A program made the translations under genes and the position numbers. The notes below the pieces were generated by a model. It was not told the DNA's origin. It did not search any database and saw only the letters and a program-made list of their open reading frames with translations. 32,728 bases of DNA from Bacteroidia bacterium (GTDB lineage Bacteria; Bacteroidota; Bacteroidia; NS11-12g; UBA9320), in contig JAQWZS010000230.1 in NCBI GenBank assembly GCA_029253325.1, positions 1 to 32,728 on the forward strand, given 5' to 3'. The first letter of the stretch is position 1; every line of letters starts with the position of its first letter. Of the stretch, positions 18,554 to 26,676 are shown in pieces.

Positions 18554-19888
18554 CTATAGTTCGATTCCTTCATCACTTTTCTCTGATGAATCTGGAAGTA
18601 TTGTTTCAGTTGTTGTAGAAGGTAGTTTTTCCACTTTTTTCAATTTGGACATCATCATTCTGGTTCGGGTGCCTACTAGGGTATCTAATTCTTTGTTTGC
18701 TTCATTAAGTTTTCTCTGAGCTTTATCCAGTACACCACCAAATTTCCCAAATTCTGTTTTTACAGCTCCTAAAATTTTCCAAACCTCACTACTTCGTTTT
18801 TGGATAGCAAGTGTCTTGAAGCCCATTTGAAGACTATTAAGCATGGCTGCTAGGGTAGTCGGGCCAGTAATAATGATTTTGTATTCTCGCTGCAATAAAG
18901 CTACCAAGTCTGGTTGACGTACTACTTCAGCAAACAAACCTTCTACAGGTAAAAACATAATACCAAAATCGGTAGTATTCGGTGGGTCGATGTATTTTTC
19001 CTGAATATCTCGAGCAAATTTTTTAATGCTTTGTACCAATGCTTTTTTAGACTCTAAAATTCCATCTTGATCGTTATTGTCATAAGCTTCTTGAAGCCTT
19101 ACATAGTTTTCTTGGGGAAATTTTGCATCCACTGGCAGATAGACCTCCTGACCATATTCGTCTTTGCCTGGCAGTTTGATCGCAAACTCTACATGATCAT
19201 TAGATCCTTGTTTGGTTTTAACATTGGCTTCATATTGTTCAGGTGCCATGATTTGTTCTAGGATATTGCCTAGTTGGATCTCTCCTAAAACTCCACGTGT
19301 TTTTACGTTGCCTAATACATTTTTTAAATCGCCAACGTCACTTGCTAGACTTTGCATTTCACCGAGTCCTTTTTGAACAGCCTCAAGTCGGTCACTTACA
19401 ATTTTAAATGATTGCCCCAGACGTTCTTCGAGTGTTTTATGAAGTTTTTCGTCTACGGTTTCTCGCATTTTTTCGAGTTTTTGTTCGGTCGATTTTACTA
19501 ATTCGTCTTGTTTTAGAGTCATCGAATCAAATTTCTCTTTTTGCAAATCATTGAATTCTTTGATATTTTGACTGAATCTTGTACTAAAATCTTTGAGTGA
19601 CTGATTGAGTTCCTGACGATTATCCTTAGCATTTTTATTCAATCCCTCACTAATTTGAGTTAGTTTGTCCTCTAATTTTTGGGTGAGTGTATTTAATGCG
19701 TCAGTAAGTTCTTTCCGATTTACCGTCAATGAAGAAGCTAACTCAATCCGATTTTCTTTCGATTCATTTTTTAATTCATTCCGAAATAGGTCAATTCCGT
19801 TAGAGTCTGTTTTTGAGTTGGTTTTAATCCATAGCAGAATCAGTAAGAATATGCAGATTGACGTAAATATGAGTTCAATTATTTCCAT
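18554..19888 (-). CDS. rmuC: DNA recombination protein RmuC
   Basis: N-terminal TM, long coiled coil, LGNVKTRGVLGEIQLGNILEQIMAPEQYEANVKTK, LPVDAKFPQENY, FGIMFLPVEGLFAEVV, ITGPTTLAAMLNSLQMGFKTLAI. Confidence 0.95.
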   Translation of the reverse strand: MEIIELIFTSICIFLLILLWIKTNSKTDSNGIDLFRNELKNESKENRIELASSLTVNRKELTDALNTLTQKLEDKLTQISEGLNKNAKDNRQELNQSLKDFSTRFSQNIKEFNDLQKEKFDSMTLKQDELVKSTEQKLEKMRETVDEKLHKTLEERLGQSFKIVSDRLEAVQKGLGEMQSLASDVGDLKNVLGNVKTRGVLGEIQLGNILEQIMAPEQYEANVKTKQGSNDHVEFAIKLPGKDEYGQEVYLPVDAKFPQENYVRLQEAYDNNDQDGILESKKALVQSIKKFARDIQEKYIDPPNTTDFGIMFLPVEGLFAEVVRQPDLVALLQREYKIIITGPTTLAAMLNSLQMGFKTLAIQKRSSEVWKILGAVKTEFGKFGGVLDKAQRKLNEANKELDTLVGTRTRMMMSKLKKVEKLPSTTTETILPDSSEKSDEGIEL

Positions 19889-19935
19889 GATAATTATTTT
19901 ATCAATTTATTAAAACATTAATTAACATAAATTAT

Positions 19936-20883
19936 TTAATTACTTGCAGCCCTTTTCAATCGATCATCAATCGCTCTTCCAATTCCCTCGATTTTGATCG
20001 GCTCAATTAGGATGCAGTCCGTAGAATCTTGATCGGCCAATCGCATCATGGCAAAGAGTTGGTTGGCAATTTCGCTCAAGTTGTAATCCTTGGATAAAAA
20101 GTAAGAATATTTAGTTGGGGAATTACTCTGCTTTTCATAATAAAGGATAGAGCAGAGTTGTGTTGGGTTTTCTTTTAAGTATTCAGATATAGAATCTACA
20201 ATATACAAGGGTTTTTGGGTAGCATAATGCTTTTTTAGTTGTCCTGGTGTTTGTACTGTTTTTTCGGTAGATACTGAAATTTTAAGTCCGGTTTGTTTTA
20301 AAATAACTTCTTGGGATATTCCACCTTCACGAAGAATTTGAACCCGACCATTCTCGATGGATATGATGGTACTTTCAATTCCAACTTGGCATCTGCCTCC
20401 ATCGAGTATATAATCAATTTGATTGCCAATTCCATTTTTAACATGGTCAGCAGATGTAGGACTTACTGTATTTGAAATGTTGGCACTGGGTGCTGCCAAT
20501 GGAAAATTAATACGGTTTAATAATTCAAGGGTAAGGGGATGATTGGGAACTCTAAGTACGACTTGAGAAGACCCTGCAGTTACAACATCGGGAACGATAT
20601 TATTTTTAGGCAACAAAATACTCAATGAGCCCGGCCAAAAATGCTGAGCTATTTTCTCAGCTTCAATTGGAAAATGGGTTACATATCGTTTTGCTGCTTC
20701 CCAATTGGGCACATGTAATATCAAGGGATTAAAACTGGGCCTATTCTTGATGCGATAGATTTCAGCTATTGCATTTGGATCTAGAGCATTAGCAGCTAAA
20801 CCATACACAGTTTCAGTAGGAATGGCTACGAGTTTACCTTGGCTAAGTAAGTTAGCAGCTTTGGTAACATCTCTACCAATCAT
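19936..20883 (-). CDS. L-threonylcarbamoyladenylate synthase, Sua5 type (YrdC domain plus C-terminal Sua5 domain)
   Basis: GKLVAIPTETVYGLAANALDPNAIAEIYRIKNRPSFNPLILHV, WPGSLSILLPK, PLAAPSANISNTVSPTSADHV, STIISIENGRVQILREGGIS, then SPGQ-like TPGQLKKHYATQKP linker and Sua5 C-domain. Confidence 0.93.
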   Translation of the reverse strand: MIGRDVTKAANLLSQGKLVAIPTETVYGLAANALDPNAIAEIYRIKNRPSFNPLILHVPNWEAAKRYVTHFPIEAEKIAQHFWPGSLSILLPKNNIVPDVVTAGSSQVVLRVPNHPLTLELLNRINFPLAAPSANISNTVSPTSADHVKNGIGNQIDYILDGGRCQVGIESTIISIENGRVQILREGGISQEVILKQTGLKISVSTEKTVQTPGQLKKHYATQKPLYIVDSISEYLKENPTQLCSILYYEKQSNSPTKYSYFLSKDYNLSEIANQLFAMMRLADQDSTDCILIEPIKIEGIGRAIDDRLKRAASN

Positions 20884-22244
20884 GTATTATTATTTCGCTT
20901 GAGATCAAATTTGTCAATTTTGTTATACAAATGGCTTCGCTGAATATCAATTTCGGCGGATGTTTTGGCGACATTCCAATTGTTCTTTTTCAGTTTTGCA
21001 TCGATGAACATCTTCTCAGCGTAGTCTTTAAAATCTTGAAAACGACTAAATTCATTAATAGCATCAATGGTTCCTGGTTTTTTCTTGCCGTTATTGGCAT
21101 ACAACTGAATGTCTTCTTCTGAAATTTTATCATCACAAAGGATAACTAACCGTTCGACGATATTACGAAGCTCACGGATGTTACCACTCCAGTAGATGTT
21201 TTTGAGTCCCTGCATAGCACCCGCAGTGATTTGTTTTTTATTGATGCCATTATCTTGACAGATGTCTTCCATGAATTTTTCGGCAAGAATAGGAATGTCT
21301 TCTACACGCTCATTAAGGGTAGGAATATGGACTACAATAACTGATATACGGTGATAAAGGTCTTCCCTAAAATTACCATCATCAATTTCTTGCATCAGGT
21401 CTTTGTTGGTAGCTGCAATAATTCGAACATCTACTTCAATGTCTTTTTCGCCACCAACACGAGTTATTTTGTTTTCTTGAAGAGCTCTAAGAACCTTAGC
21501 TTGAGCAGCTAGACTCATATCACCAATTTCATCTAAAAATAGGGTGCCACCTGACGCTTTTTCGAACTTTCCTAGCTTTTGTTTAATTGCAGAAGTAAAA
21601 GAACCTTTTTCATGACCAAATAATTCACTTTCAATAAGTTCCCCAGGAATTGCTGCACAATTCACTTCAATAATGGGTTTATCTGCTCGGTTGCTTTTTT
21701 CATGCATCCATCGAGCAACCAATTCTTTACCAGTCCCATTTTCGCCGGTAATTAAAACTCTTGCATCAGTAGGAGCTACCTTTTCGATAGTCTTTTTAAT
21801 TTTTTTGATGCTAGGAGAATCACCCAATATTTCACGAGTTTTAGTAATTTGACGTTTTAAAACTTTGGTTTCGATAACCAAGTTGTTTTTATCTACCGCA
21901 TTTCTTACTGTGATTAATAGTTTGTTAAGATCTGGTGGTTTATTAATGAAATCAAAAGCTCCTTTTTTAGTAGCTTCAATGGCAGTTTCCATGGTGCCAT
22001 GTCCAGATATCATGATGAATGGAAGTTCCGGAGCTATTGATTTTGCTTTTTCGAGTACTTCAATGCCATCAAGTTTTGGCATTTTAATGTCCGATAAAAC
22101 AGCATCATAATTAAATTTTTTAATTAATGCGATTGCTTTTTCGCCATCTTTTGCCTCTTCAATTTCATATCCTTCGTACTCCAATATTTCACGGAGGGTT
22201 TCTCTGATGCTTTGTTCGTCATCTACAATTAGTATTCGTGCCAT
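20880..22244 (-). CDS. Sigma-54-dependent response regulator (NtrC/AtoC family: receiver, AAA+, Fis HTH)
   Basis: ARILIVDDEQSIRETL receiver with LSDIKMP; Walker A GENGTGKE; ESELFGHEKGSFTSAIKQKLGKFEKASGGTLFLDEIGDMS; C-terminal NVAKTSAEIDIQRSHLYNKIDKF. Confidence 0.93.
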   Translation of the reverse strand: MARILIVDDEQSIRETLREILEYEGYEIEEAKDGEKAIALIKKFNYDAVLSDIKMPKLDGIEVLEKAKSIAPELPFIMISGHGTMETAIEATKKGAFDFINKPPDLNKLLITVRNAVDKNNLVIETKVLKRQITKTREILGDSPSIKKIKKTIEKVAPTDARVLITGENGTGKELVARWMHEKSNRADKPIIEVNCAAIPGELIESELFGHEKGSFTSAIKQKLGKFEKASGGTLFLDEIGDMSLAAQAKVLRALQENKITRVGGEKDIEVDVRIIAATNKDLMQEIDDGNFREDLYHRISVIVVHIPTLNERVEDIPILAEKFMEDICQDNGINKKQITAGAMQGLKNIYWSGNIRELRNIVERLVILCDDKISEEDIQLYANNGKKKPGTIDAINEFSRFQDFKDYAEKMFIDAKLKKNNWNVAKTSAEIDIQRSHLYNKIDKFDLKRNNNT

Positions 22245-22277
22245 GTGGTTTTAAGTCTTAATTTTTTATTCAAAAGT

Positions 22278-22636
22278 GGCAAAACTATAAGCCGGGTTCT
22301 GTCTCTTCGCCTATGCGAATGAGCTTATCATTTATCTATGCAACCTACCCTCTACAGCGATCAGAAAACTGATACTAGGACGAGTAGCCCTAAGTCTGTA
22401 GTTTACTTGGTTTTACAACATGCAAGGTTTGTACCGAATGAATATTACTATTCAAGCGTGTGAGCTCTTACCTCACTTTTTCACCCTTATTCGCCTAAGC
22501 AAACGGTTATTTTCTGTTACACTTGCTGTTATCTCAGTTTCTCAACCAAGACACCCTTTGTTTCCAAAGGTGCATTACTCTGTGTTGCCCGGACTTTCCT
22601 CAGATATGAAACATACCCGCGATAAGCCGTTTTGCC
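22278..22636 (-). ncRNA. rnpB: RNase P RNA
   Basis: Minus strand has canonical GAGGAAAGTCCGGGC (P4 5') and ACAGAACCCGGCTTATAG (P4 3'/3' end), the AGGGTAGGTTGC-like core segment, and P1 pairing ggcaaaac/gttttgcc closing the molecule. Confidence 0.93.
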
Positions 22637-22640
22637 ATTA

Positions 22641-22648
22641 CAAATGTA
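22641..22648 (-). promoter_or_regulatory. -7 element (TACATTTG) of the rnpB promoter
   Basis: TAnnTTTG on the minus strand 4 nt before the predicted 5' end of rnpB. Confidence 0.6.
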
Positions 22649-22829
22649 TAGTTTTTTAAACGCTTATTTCACGCTAGGGTTATTCACGGAATATGAACAT
22701 GGTGATTCTTTAAGTTTAACAGGGATGTTGGTGCAGGTATCTAATCCACAACTACATAAAAACATGTTATTAAGATTGTATAGAACTAGACACACATTGG
22801 TTGTTTATTTGCAAGCATTAAGCGTATGA
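22644..22829 (+). CDS. Small hypothetical protein (61 aa) with ATGA overlap to glmM
   Basis: ATG at 22644 to TGA 22827-22829; stop overlaps the glmM ATG at 22826. No family recognised; may be spurious. Confidence 0.3.
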   Translation: MYSFLNAYFTLGLFTEYEHGDSLSLTGMLVQVSNPQLHKNMLLRLYRTRHTLVVYLQALSV

Positions 22830-24205
22830 CGTTAATTAAATCAATATCGGGTATTCGTGGGACCATTGGAGGTACAGAGGATAATGCCTTGACTCCAATC
22901 GATATCGTAAAATATACAGCAGCTTATGCAGACTGTATTATTACTACTGAAAACAAAAAAGTTGTCGTGGGTAGAGATGCACGTATTTCTGGATTTATGG
23001 TCAATCAATTAGTGTGTGGAACATTGATTAGCAAAGGAATTGATGTAGTAGACTTAGACTTAAGTACTACACCAACGGTGGAGATGGCTGTTGTTAAAGA
23101 AAATGCAGCTGGTGGCATCATACTTACAGCAAGTCACAATCCAAAACAATGGAATGCACTGAAACTACTGAATAGCCAAGGTGAATTTATTTCAGAAGAA
23201 ATAGGTAATCAAATTATTAAGAAGGTTCAAGACGCTGATTTTGAGTTTAATGATGTTGATACACTGGGAAGCTACAAGTTAGAAAGTGGATATATCGATT
23301 GGCATATTGAGGAAATACTTAAATTATCATTGGTTGATAGCTCTGTTATTCGTAAGAAAAATTTTACCGTAGTGGTAGATGCAGTAAACTCTACAGGAGG
23401 AATAGCAGTACCCCAATTACTTAAAAAGTTGGGAGTAGCTAATGTGATCGAAATTTATTGTGATCCTACCGGGAAATTCCCGCATAATCCTGAACCTTTG
23501 CCAGAACATTTGACGGATTTATCTGCTGAAGTTGTTAGGAATAATGCAGATCTAGGAATAATTGTTGACCCAGATGTAGATCGTTTAGCCTTTGTAAATG
23601 AAAATGGTGATGTATTTGGAGAAGAATATACCCTGGTAGCCGTAGCAGATTATGTATTGAGTCAGAGCAAGGGAAATACAGTTTCTAATTTGTCCAGTAC
23701 CCGTGCTTTAAGAGATGTGACTGAAAAGCATGGCGGAATTTATCACGCTAGTGCAGTAGGAGAGGTCAATGTTGTGAAAATGATGAAAGAGACCAATGCC
23801 GTCATTGGTGGTGAAGGTAATGGTGGTATTATCCTACCAGAATTACATTATGGTAGAGATGCTCTTGTTGGAATTGCTTTGTTCTTGACTCATTTAGCTA
23901 AAAAAAATAGGCCCATTAGCCATCTTAAAGCTTCATATCCAAACTATATTATTAGTAAAAATAAGATTCAATTGACCTCTGAAATTGACGTTGATTTAAT
24001 TTTAGACCGTCTTAAAGAAAAATATAAAAATCAACCCATCAATACGGTGGATGGTGTTAAAATTGAGTTTGATATGGAATGGGTACACCTTCGTAAGTCA
24101 AACACCGAACCGATTATTAGAATATATGCTGAAGGTAACACTAAAAGTGTTGCTGATAGTTTGGTCAAAAAGATCAAATCTGATATTAAGGAACTCACTT
24201 CTTAG
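22826..24205 (+). CDS. glmM: Phosphoglucosamine mutase GlmM
   Basis: MTLIKSISGIRGTIGG, VVGRDARISG, GGIILTASHNPKQWNALKLL (active-site Ser), DPDVDRLAFV metal site, GGEGNGGIILPELHYGRDALVG. Confidence 0.94.
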   Translation: MTLIKSISGIRGTIGGTEDNALTPIDIVKYTAAYADCIITTENKKVVVGRDARISGFMVNQLVCGTLISKGIDVVDLDLSTTPTVEMAVVKENAAGGIILTASHNPKQWNALKLLNSQGEFISEEIGNQIIKKVQDADFEFNDVDTLGSYKLESGYIDWHIEEILKLSLVDSSVIRKKNFTVVVDAVNSTGGIAVPQLLKKLGVANVIEIYCDPTGKFPHNPEPLPEHLTDLSAEVVRNNADLGIIVDPDVDRLAFVNENGDVFGEEYTLVAVADYVLSQSKGNTVSNLSSTRALRDVTEKHGGIYHASAVGEVNVVKMMKETNAVIGGEGNGGIILPELHYGRDALVGIALFLTHLAKKNRPISHLKASYPNYIISKNKIQLTSEIDVDLILDRLKEKYKNQPINTVDGVKIEFDMEWVHLRKSNTEPIIRIYAEGNTKSVADSLVKKIKSDIKELTS

Positions 24206-24213
24206 TTTTTCTT

Positions 24214-24255
24214 ACTTATAGTTTTAAATACTATAAGTAAAAACTTATACTTATA
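24214..24255. repeat. Cluster of four ACTTATA heptamers (forward, reverse, forward, forward)
   Basis: ACTTATA at 24214-24220, reverse complement TATAAGT at 24232-24238, ACTTATA at 24243-24249 and 24249-24255; the first two extend to an 8-bp hairpin ACTTATAG/CTATAAGT. Confidence 0.85.
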
Positions 24256-24259
24256 TTTG
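24252..24259 (+). promoter_or_regulatory. Candidate -7 element TATATTTG
   Basis: TAnnTTTG match 8 nt upstream of the TTG start at 24268. Confidence 0.45.
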
Positions 24260-24267
24260 TTGCTAGC

Positions 24268-26322
24268 TTGTTAGTTTTTAAAAAAAATCAATTATTGTTT
24301 TTAAGTTTTTTAATGCTTATGTCATTAAAAACAATTTATGGCCAATCTTATTTTGCTAACGGAAATGCTAGGGCTTTAGGAGGAAATTGTTATCAATTGA
24401 CAGGTGCTCTCGATTGGCAATTAGGTTCTGTTTGGTATGCTGATCCAATTGATTTATCTAAGGATTTTGATTTGGAGTTTTATTTAAATTTTGGTGATAA
24501 AGATGATACTGGTGCTGATGGTATTGTATTTGTCATGCAGGATGTAAGTAATAAAGCAATTGGAAAAGCAGGTGGTGGGCTAGGATTTGAAGGTTTTTTA
24601 CCAAGTTTTGGTATTGAGTTTGATGATTTTAACAATCTAGATAAAGGTGATTTGGTTAGTGATCACATAGCCATTTTAAAAAATGGGAGTGTCGATCATA
24701 ATAGTTCGAATAGTATTAGTGCTCCTGTGCCTGCACTTCCTGGAGCAGTTAATATTGAGGATGGGCAAGATCATTTGGTTCGAATAGTATGGATTGAAAA
24801 TACCAAAGAATTACAGGTTTGGTTTGATTGTAATCTTCGACAACAAATCACCTACGATATTCAAAAAAATATTTTTAATGGAGATAATTTGGTTTATTGG
24901 GGTTTTACATCTTCTACAGGAGGATTAAATAATCGTCAAACGGTTTGTTTACGTGATGATATATTGGTTGATGATACCATGACATTATGTAAAGGAGAAT
25001 CCATCTTATTGAATGCACGTGATAGTAAAGATGATCAATATACCTGGACGCCAAATCTATATTTAAATGATAATTCTATACGAACACCTTCTTGTTCAAC
25101 TACTCAACCTATAACTTATTATGTAGAATATAAAGACTTATGTGACAATGTTTTCAAGGATACCTTACATGTGGAAGTAGACGAACCATTCAATTTAGAT
25201 GATGCAAAGGATACATTGTTGTGTAATGGTTTAGGGTATTCATTTGATTTTACATTAAATTATGATTCTATTCGTTGGAATAGTGGTTCTCGAAGTAAAA
25301 AAATAACATGGTTTACAGAAGGGGAGTATTCTTTAAGAGCATGGCAAGGAGTATGTTATGATGATGATACCTTTAATATTACAACAAGTGTTAGTCCAGT
25401 AATTACAATTACAGGTGATAGTGTATTCTGTCAGGGTGATTCTACACTAATAAACCTTGAAATTATCCCAAGTGATGCCGTTTATTATTGGGAGGACGGA
25501 TTGTCAAGTTTGTCTCGTTACTTTAGTTCATCGGATGACATTCTTGTAGTGGCTAAGAATGGTTGTGATTCAGTGTCTCAAAACTATTCAACTCGTGAAA
25601 TTATTTTGGAAGAATTATCTCTTGGAAATGATACATTTCTTTGTATGGGAGATACACTTACGATTGGGCCAAAGTCGTTAAACTCAGTCGACTATGCCTG
25701 GAGTACTGGTAGTAGCCTATCGAGAATAGATTTAACAGAAGCAGGGACTTACACTCTTGAAATTAGTAAAGAAAACAAATGTTATGACTCAGATACTATT
25801 TTAGTAAGTGACTTGGAGGTTCCACTATTGGATAATATAGATGATATTCTTTTATGTAAAAGTGAGAAAATAGAGTTATCTATACCTAATTCGAATGGTC
25901 AAGTAATATGGAATAATCAAGAAATAGGAGAGTCTTATATCTTGGAAAATATTGATGGAAAGGTTGATGTTAAGATGACTAATTTATGTGGAGAGGATAG
26001 TTTATCATTTGATGTAAGCTTAATTGATTGTTATTGTAATCTGTTTTATCCTAATGCATTTACACCAAATGATGACAACCTGAATGATTTTTTTAGACCA
26101 ACACCAGATTGTCCAAAACTTTTTGAGTTTAAATTACAAGTATATAATCGTTGGGGGGAGCTTATTTTTGAAACGACAGACATAAACGAATCTTGGGATG
26201 GTACTTACCAGAATAAGAGATGTCAAGATGGAGTATATTTTTGGACTTCAAACTGGAAGGGTGTACTAAATGGAATTTCACAAGTACAATCATCTAAAGG
26301 TGTTGTCCATTTAATGAGATAA
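24268..26322 (+). CDS. Secreted protein with N-terminal L-type (legume-like) lectin domain and C-terminal T9SS type B sorting domain
   Basis: TTG start giving signal MLVFKKNQLLFLSFLMLMSLKTIYGQ; DLEFYLNFGDKDDTGADGIVFVMQDVS...PSFGIEFDDFNN...DHLVRIVWIENTKELQVWFD; terminal YPNAFTPNDDNLNDFFRP...LQVYNRWGELIFET...GVYFWT. Confidence 0.85.
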   Translation: MLVFKKNQLLFLSFLMLMSLKTIYGQSYFANGNARALGGNCYQLTGALDWQLGSVWYADPIDLSKDFDLEFYLNFGDKDDTGADGIVFVMQDVSNKAIGKAGGGLGFEGFLPSFGIEFDDFNNLDKGDLVSDHIAILKNGSVDHNSSNSISAPVPALPGAVNIEDGQDHLVRIVWIENTKELQVWFDCNLRQQITYDIQKNIFNGDNLVYWGFTSSTGGLNNRQTVCLRDDILVDDTMTLCKGESILLNARDSKDDQYTWTPNLYLNDNSIRTPSCSTTQPITYYVEYKDLCDNVFKDTLHVEVDEPFNLDDAKDTLLCNGLGYSFDFTLNYDSIRWNSGSRSKKITWFTEGEYSLRAWQGVCYDDDTFNITTSVSPVITITGDSVFCQGDSTLINLEIIPSDAVYYWEDGLSSLSRYFSSSDDILVVAKNGCDSVSQNYSTREIILEELSLGNDTFLCMGDTLTIGPKSLNSVDYAWSTGSSLSRIDLTEAGTYTLEISKENKCYDSDTILVSDLEVPLLDNIDDILLCKSEKIELSIPNSNGQVIWNNQEIGESYILENIDGKVDVKMTNLCGEDSLSFDVSLIDCYCNLFYPNAFTPNDDNLNDFFRPTPDCPKLFEFKLQVYNRWGELIFETTDINESWDGTYQNKRCQDGVYFWTSNWKGVLNGISQVQSSKGVVHLMR

Positions 26323-26358
26323 AAAAAAGTCCCTCACAAACGTGAGAGACTTTTTTTT
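26321..26358. terminator. Bidirectional Rho-independent terminator
   Basis: aaaaaaaagtccctcac-aaac-gtgagagactttttttt between convergent genes. Confidence 0.9.
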
Positions 26359-26376
26359 ATAGATTAGAGAAAATAA

Positions 26377-26628
26377 TTACTCCTCTGTTTTTACTTCTTG
26401 TACTTCTTCTTTAACAACTTCCTTTTTAGGAGCAGCTTTCTTTGCTTTTGCAGGTTTTGTGTTCATTGATGATAAAACTTCCATCACTCCACCAACAACT
26501 ACACCAGATTCCTCCTTGTTAGGAGATTCTACAGTAGATTTACTTATTAATCTCTTGATAGTTGCAACCCTAACCTTAGCTACAGTTTTGTTTTTTCTAC
26601 CTTTTCTTTCTAATCGTGTTACTCCCAT
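26377..26628 (-). CDS. Small basic Lys/Arg-rich protein with a KPAKAKKAAPKK tail and acidic C-terminus; conserved hypothetical type
   Basis: MGVTRLERKGRKNKTVAKVRVATIKRLISK...KPAKAKKAAPKKEVVKEEVQEVKTEE; ATG at 26628 chosen because the ORF-track TTG start at 26646 lies inside a -7 element. Confidence 0.7.
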   Translation of the reverse strand: MGVTRLERKGRKNKTVAKVRVATIKRLISKSTVESPNKEESGVVVGGVMEVLSSMNTKPAKAKKAAPKKEVVKEEVQEVKTEE

Positions 26629-26643
26629 TGCTAAAAATTTGTG

Positions 26644-26651
26644 CAAATGTA
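26644..26651 (-). promoter_or_regulatory. -7 element TACATTTG for the 26377-26628 gene
   Basis: TAnnTTTG on the minus strand 15 nt before the ATG at 26628. Confidence 0.5.
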
Positions 26652-26676
26652 ATACTTTTACAATTGATAATTAATC

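Noticed and set aside
22420-22659. 79-aa plus-strand ORF over rnpB
   Set aside because: Entirely antisense to the conserved RNase P RNA; coding is not credible.
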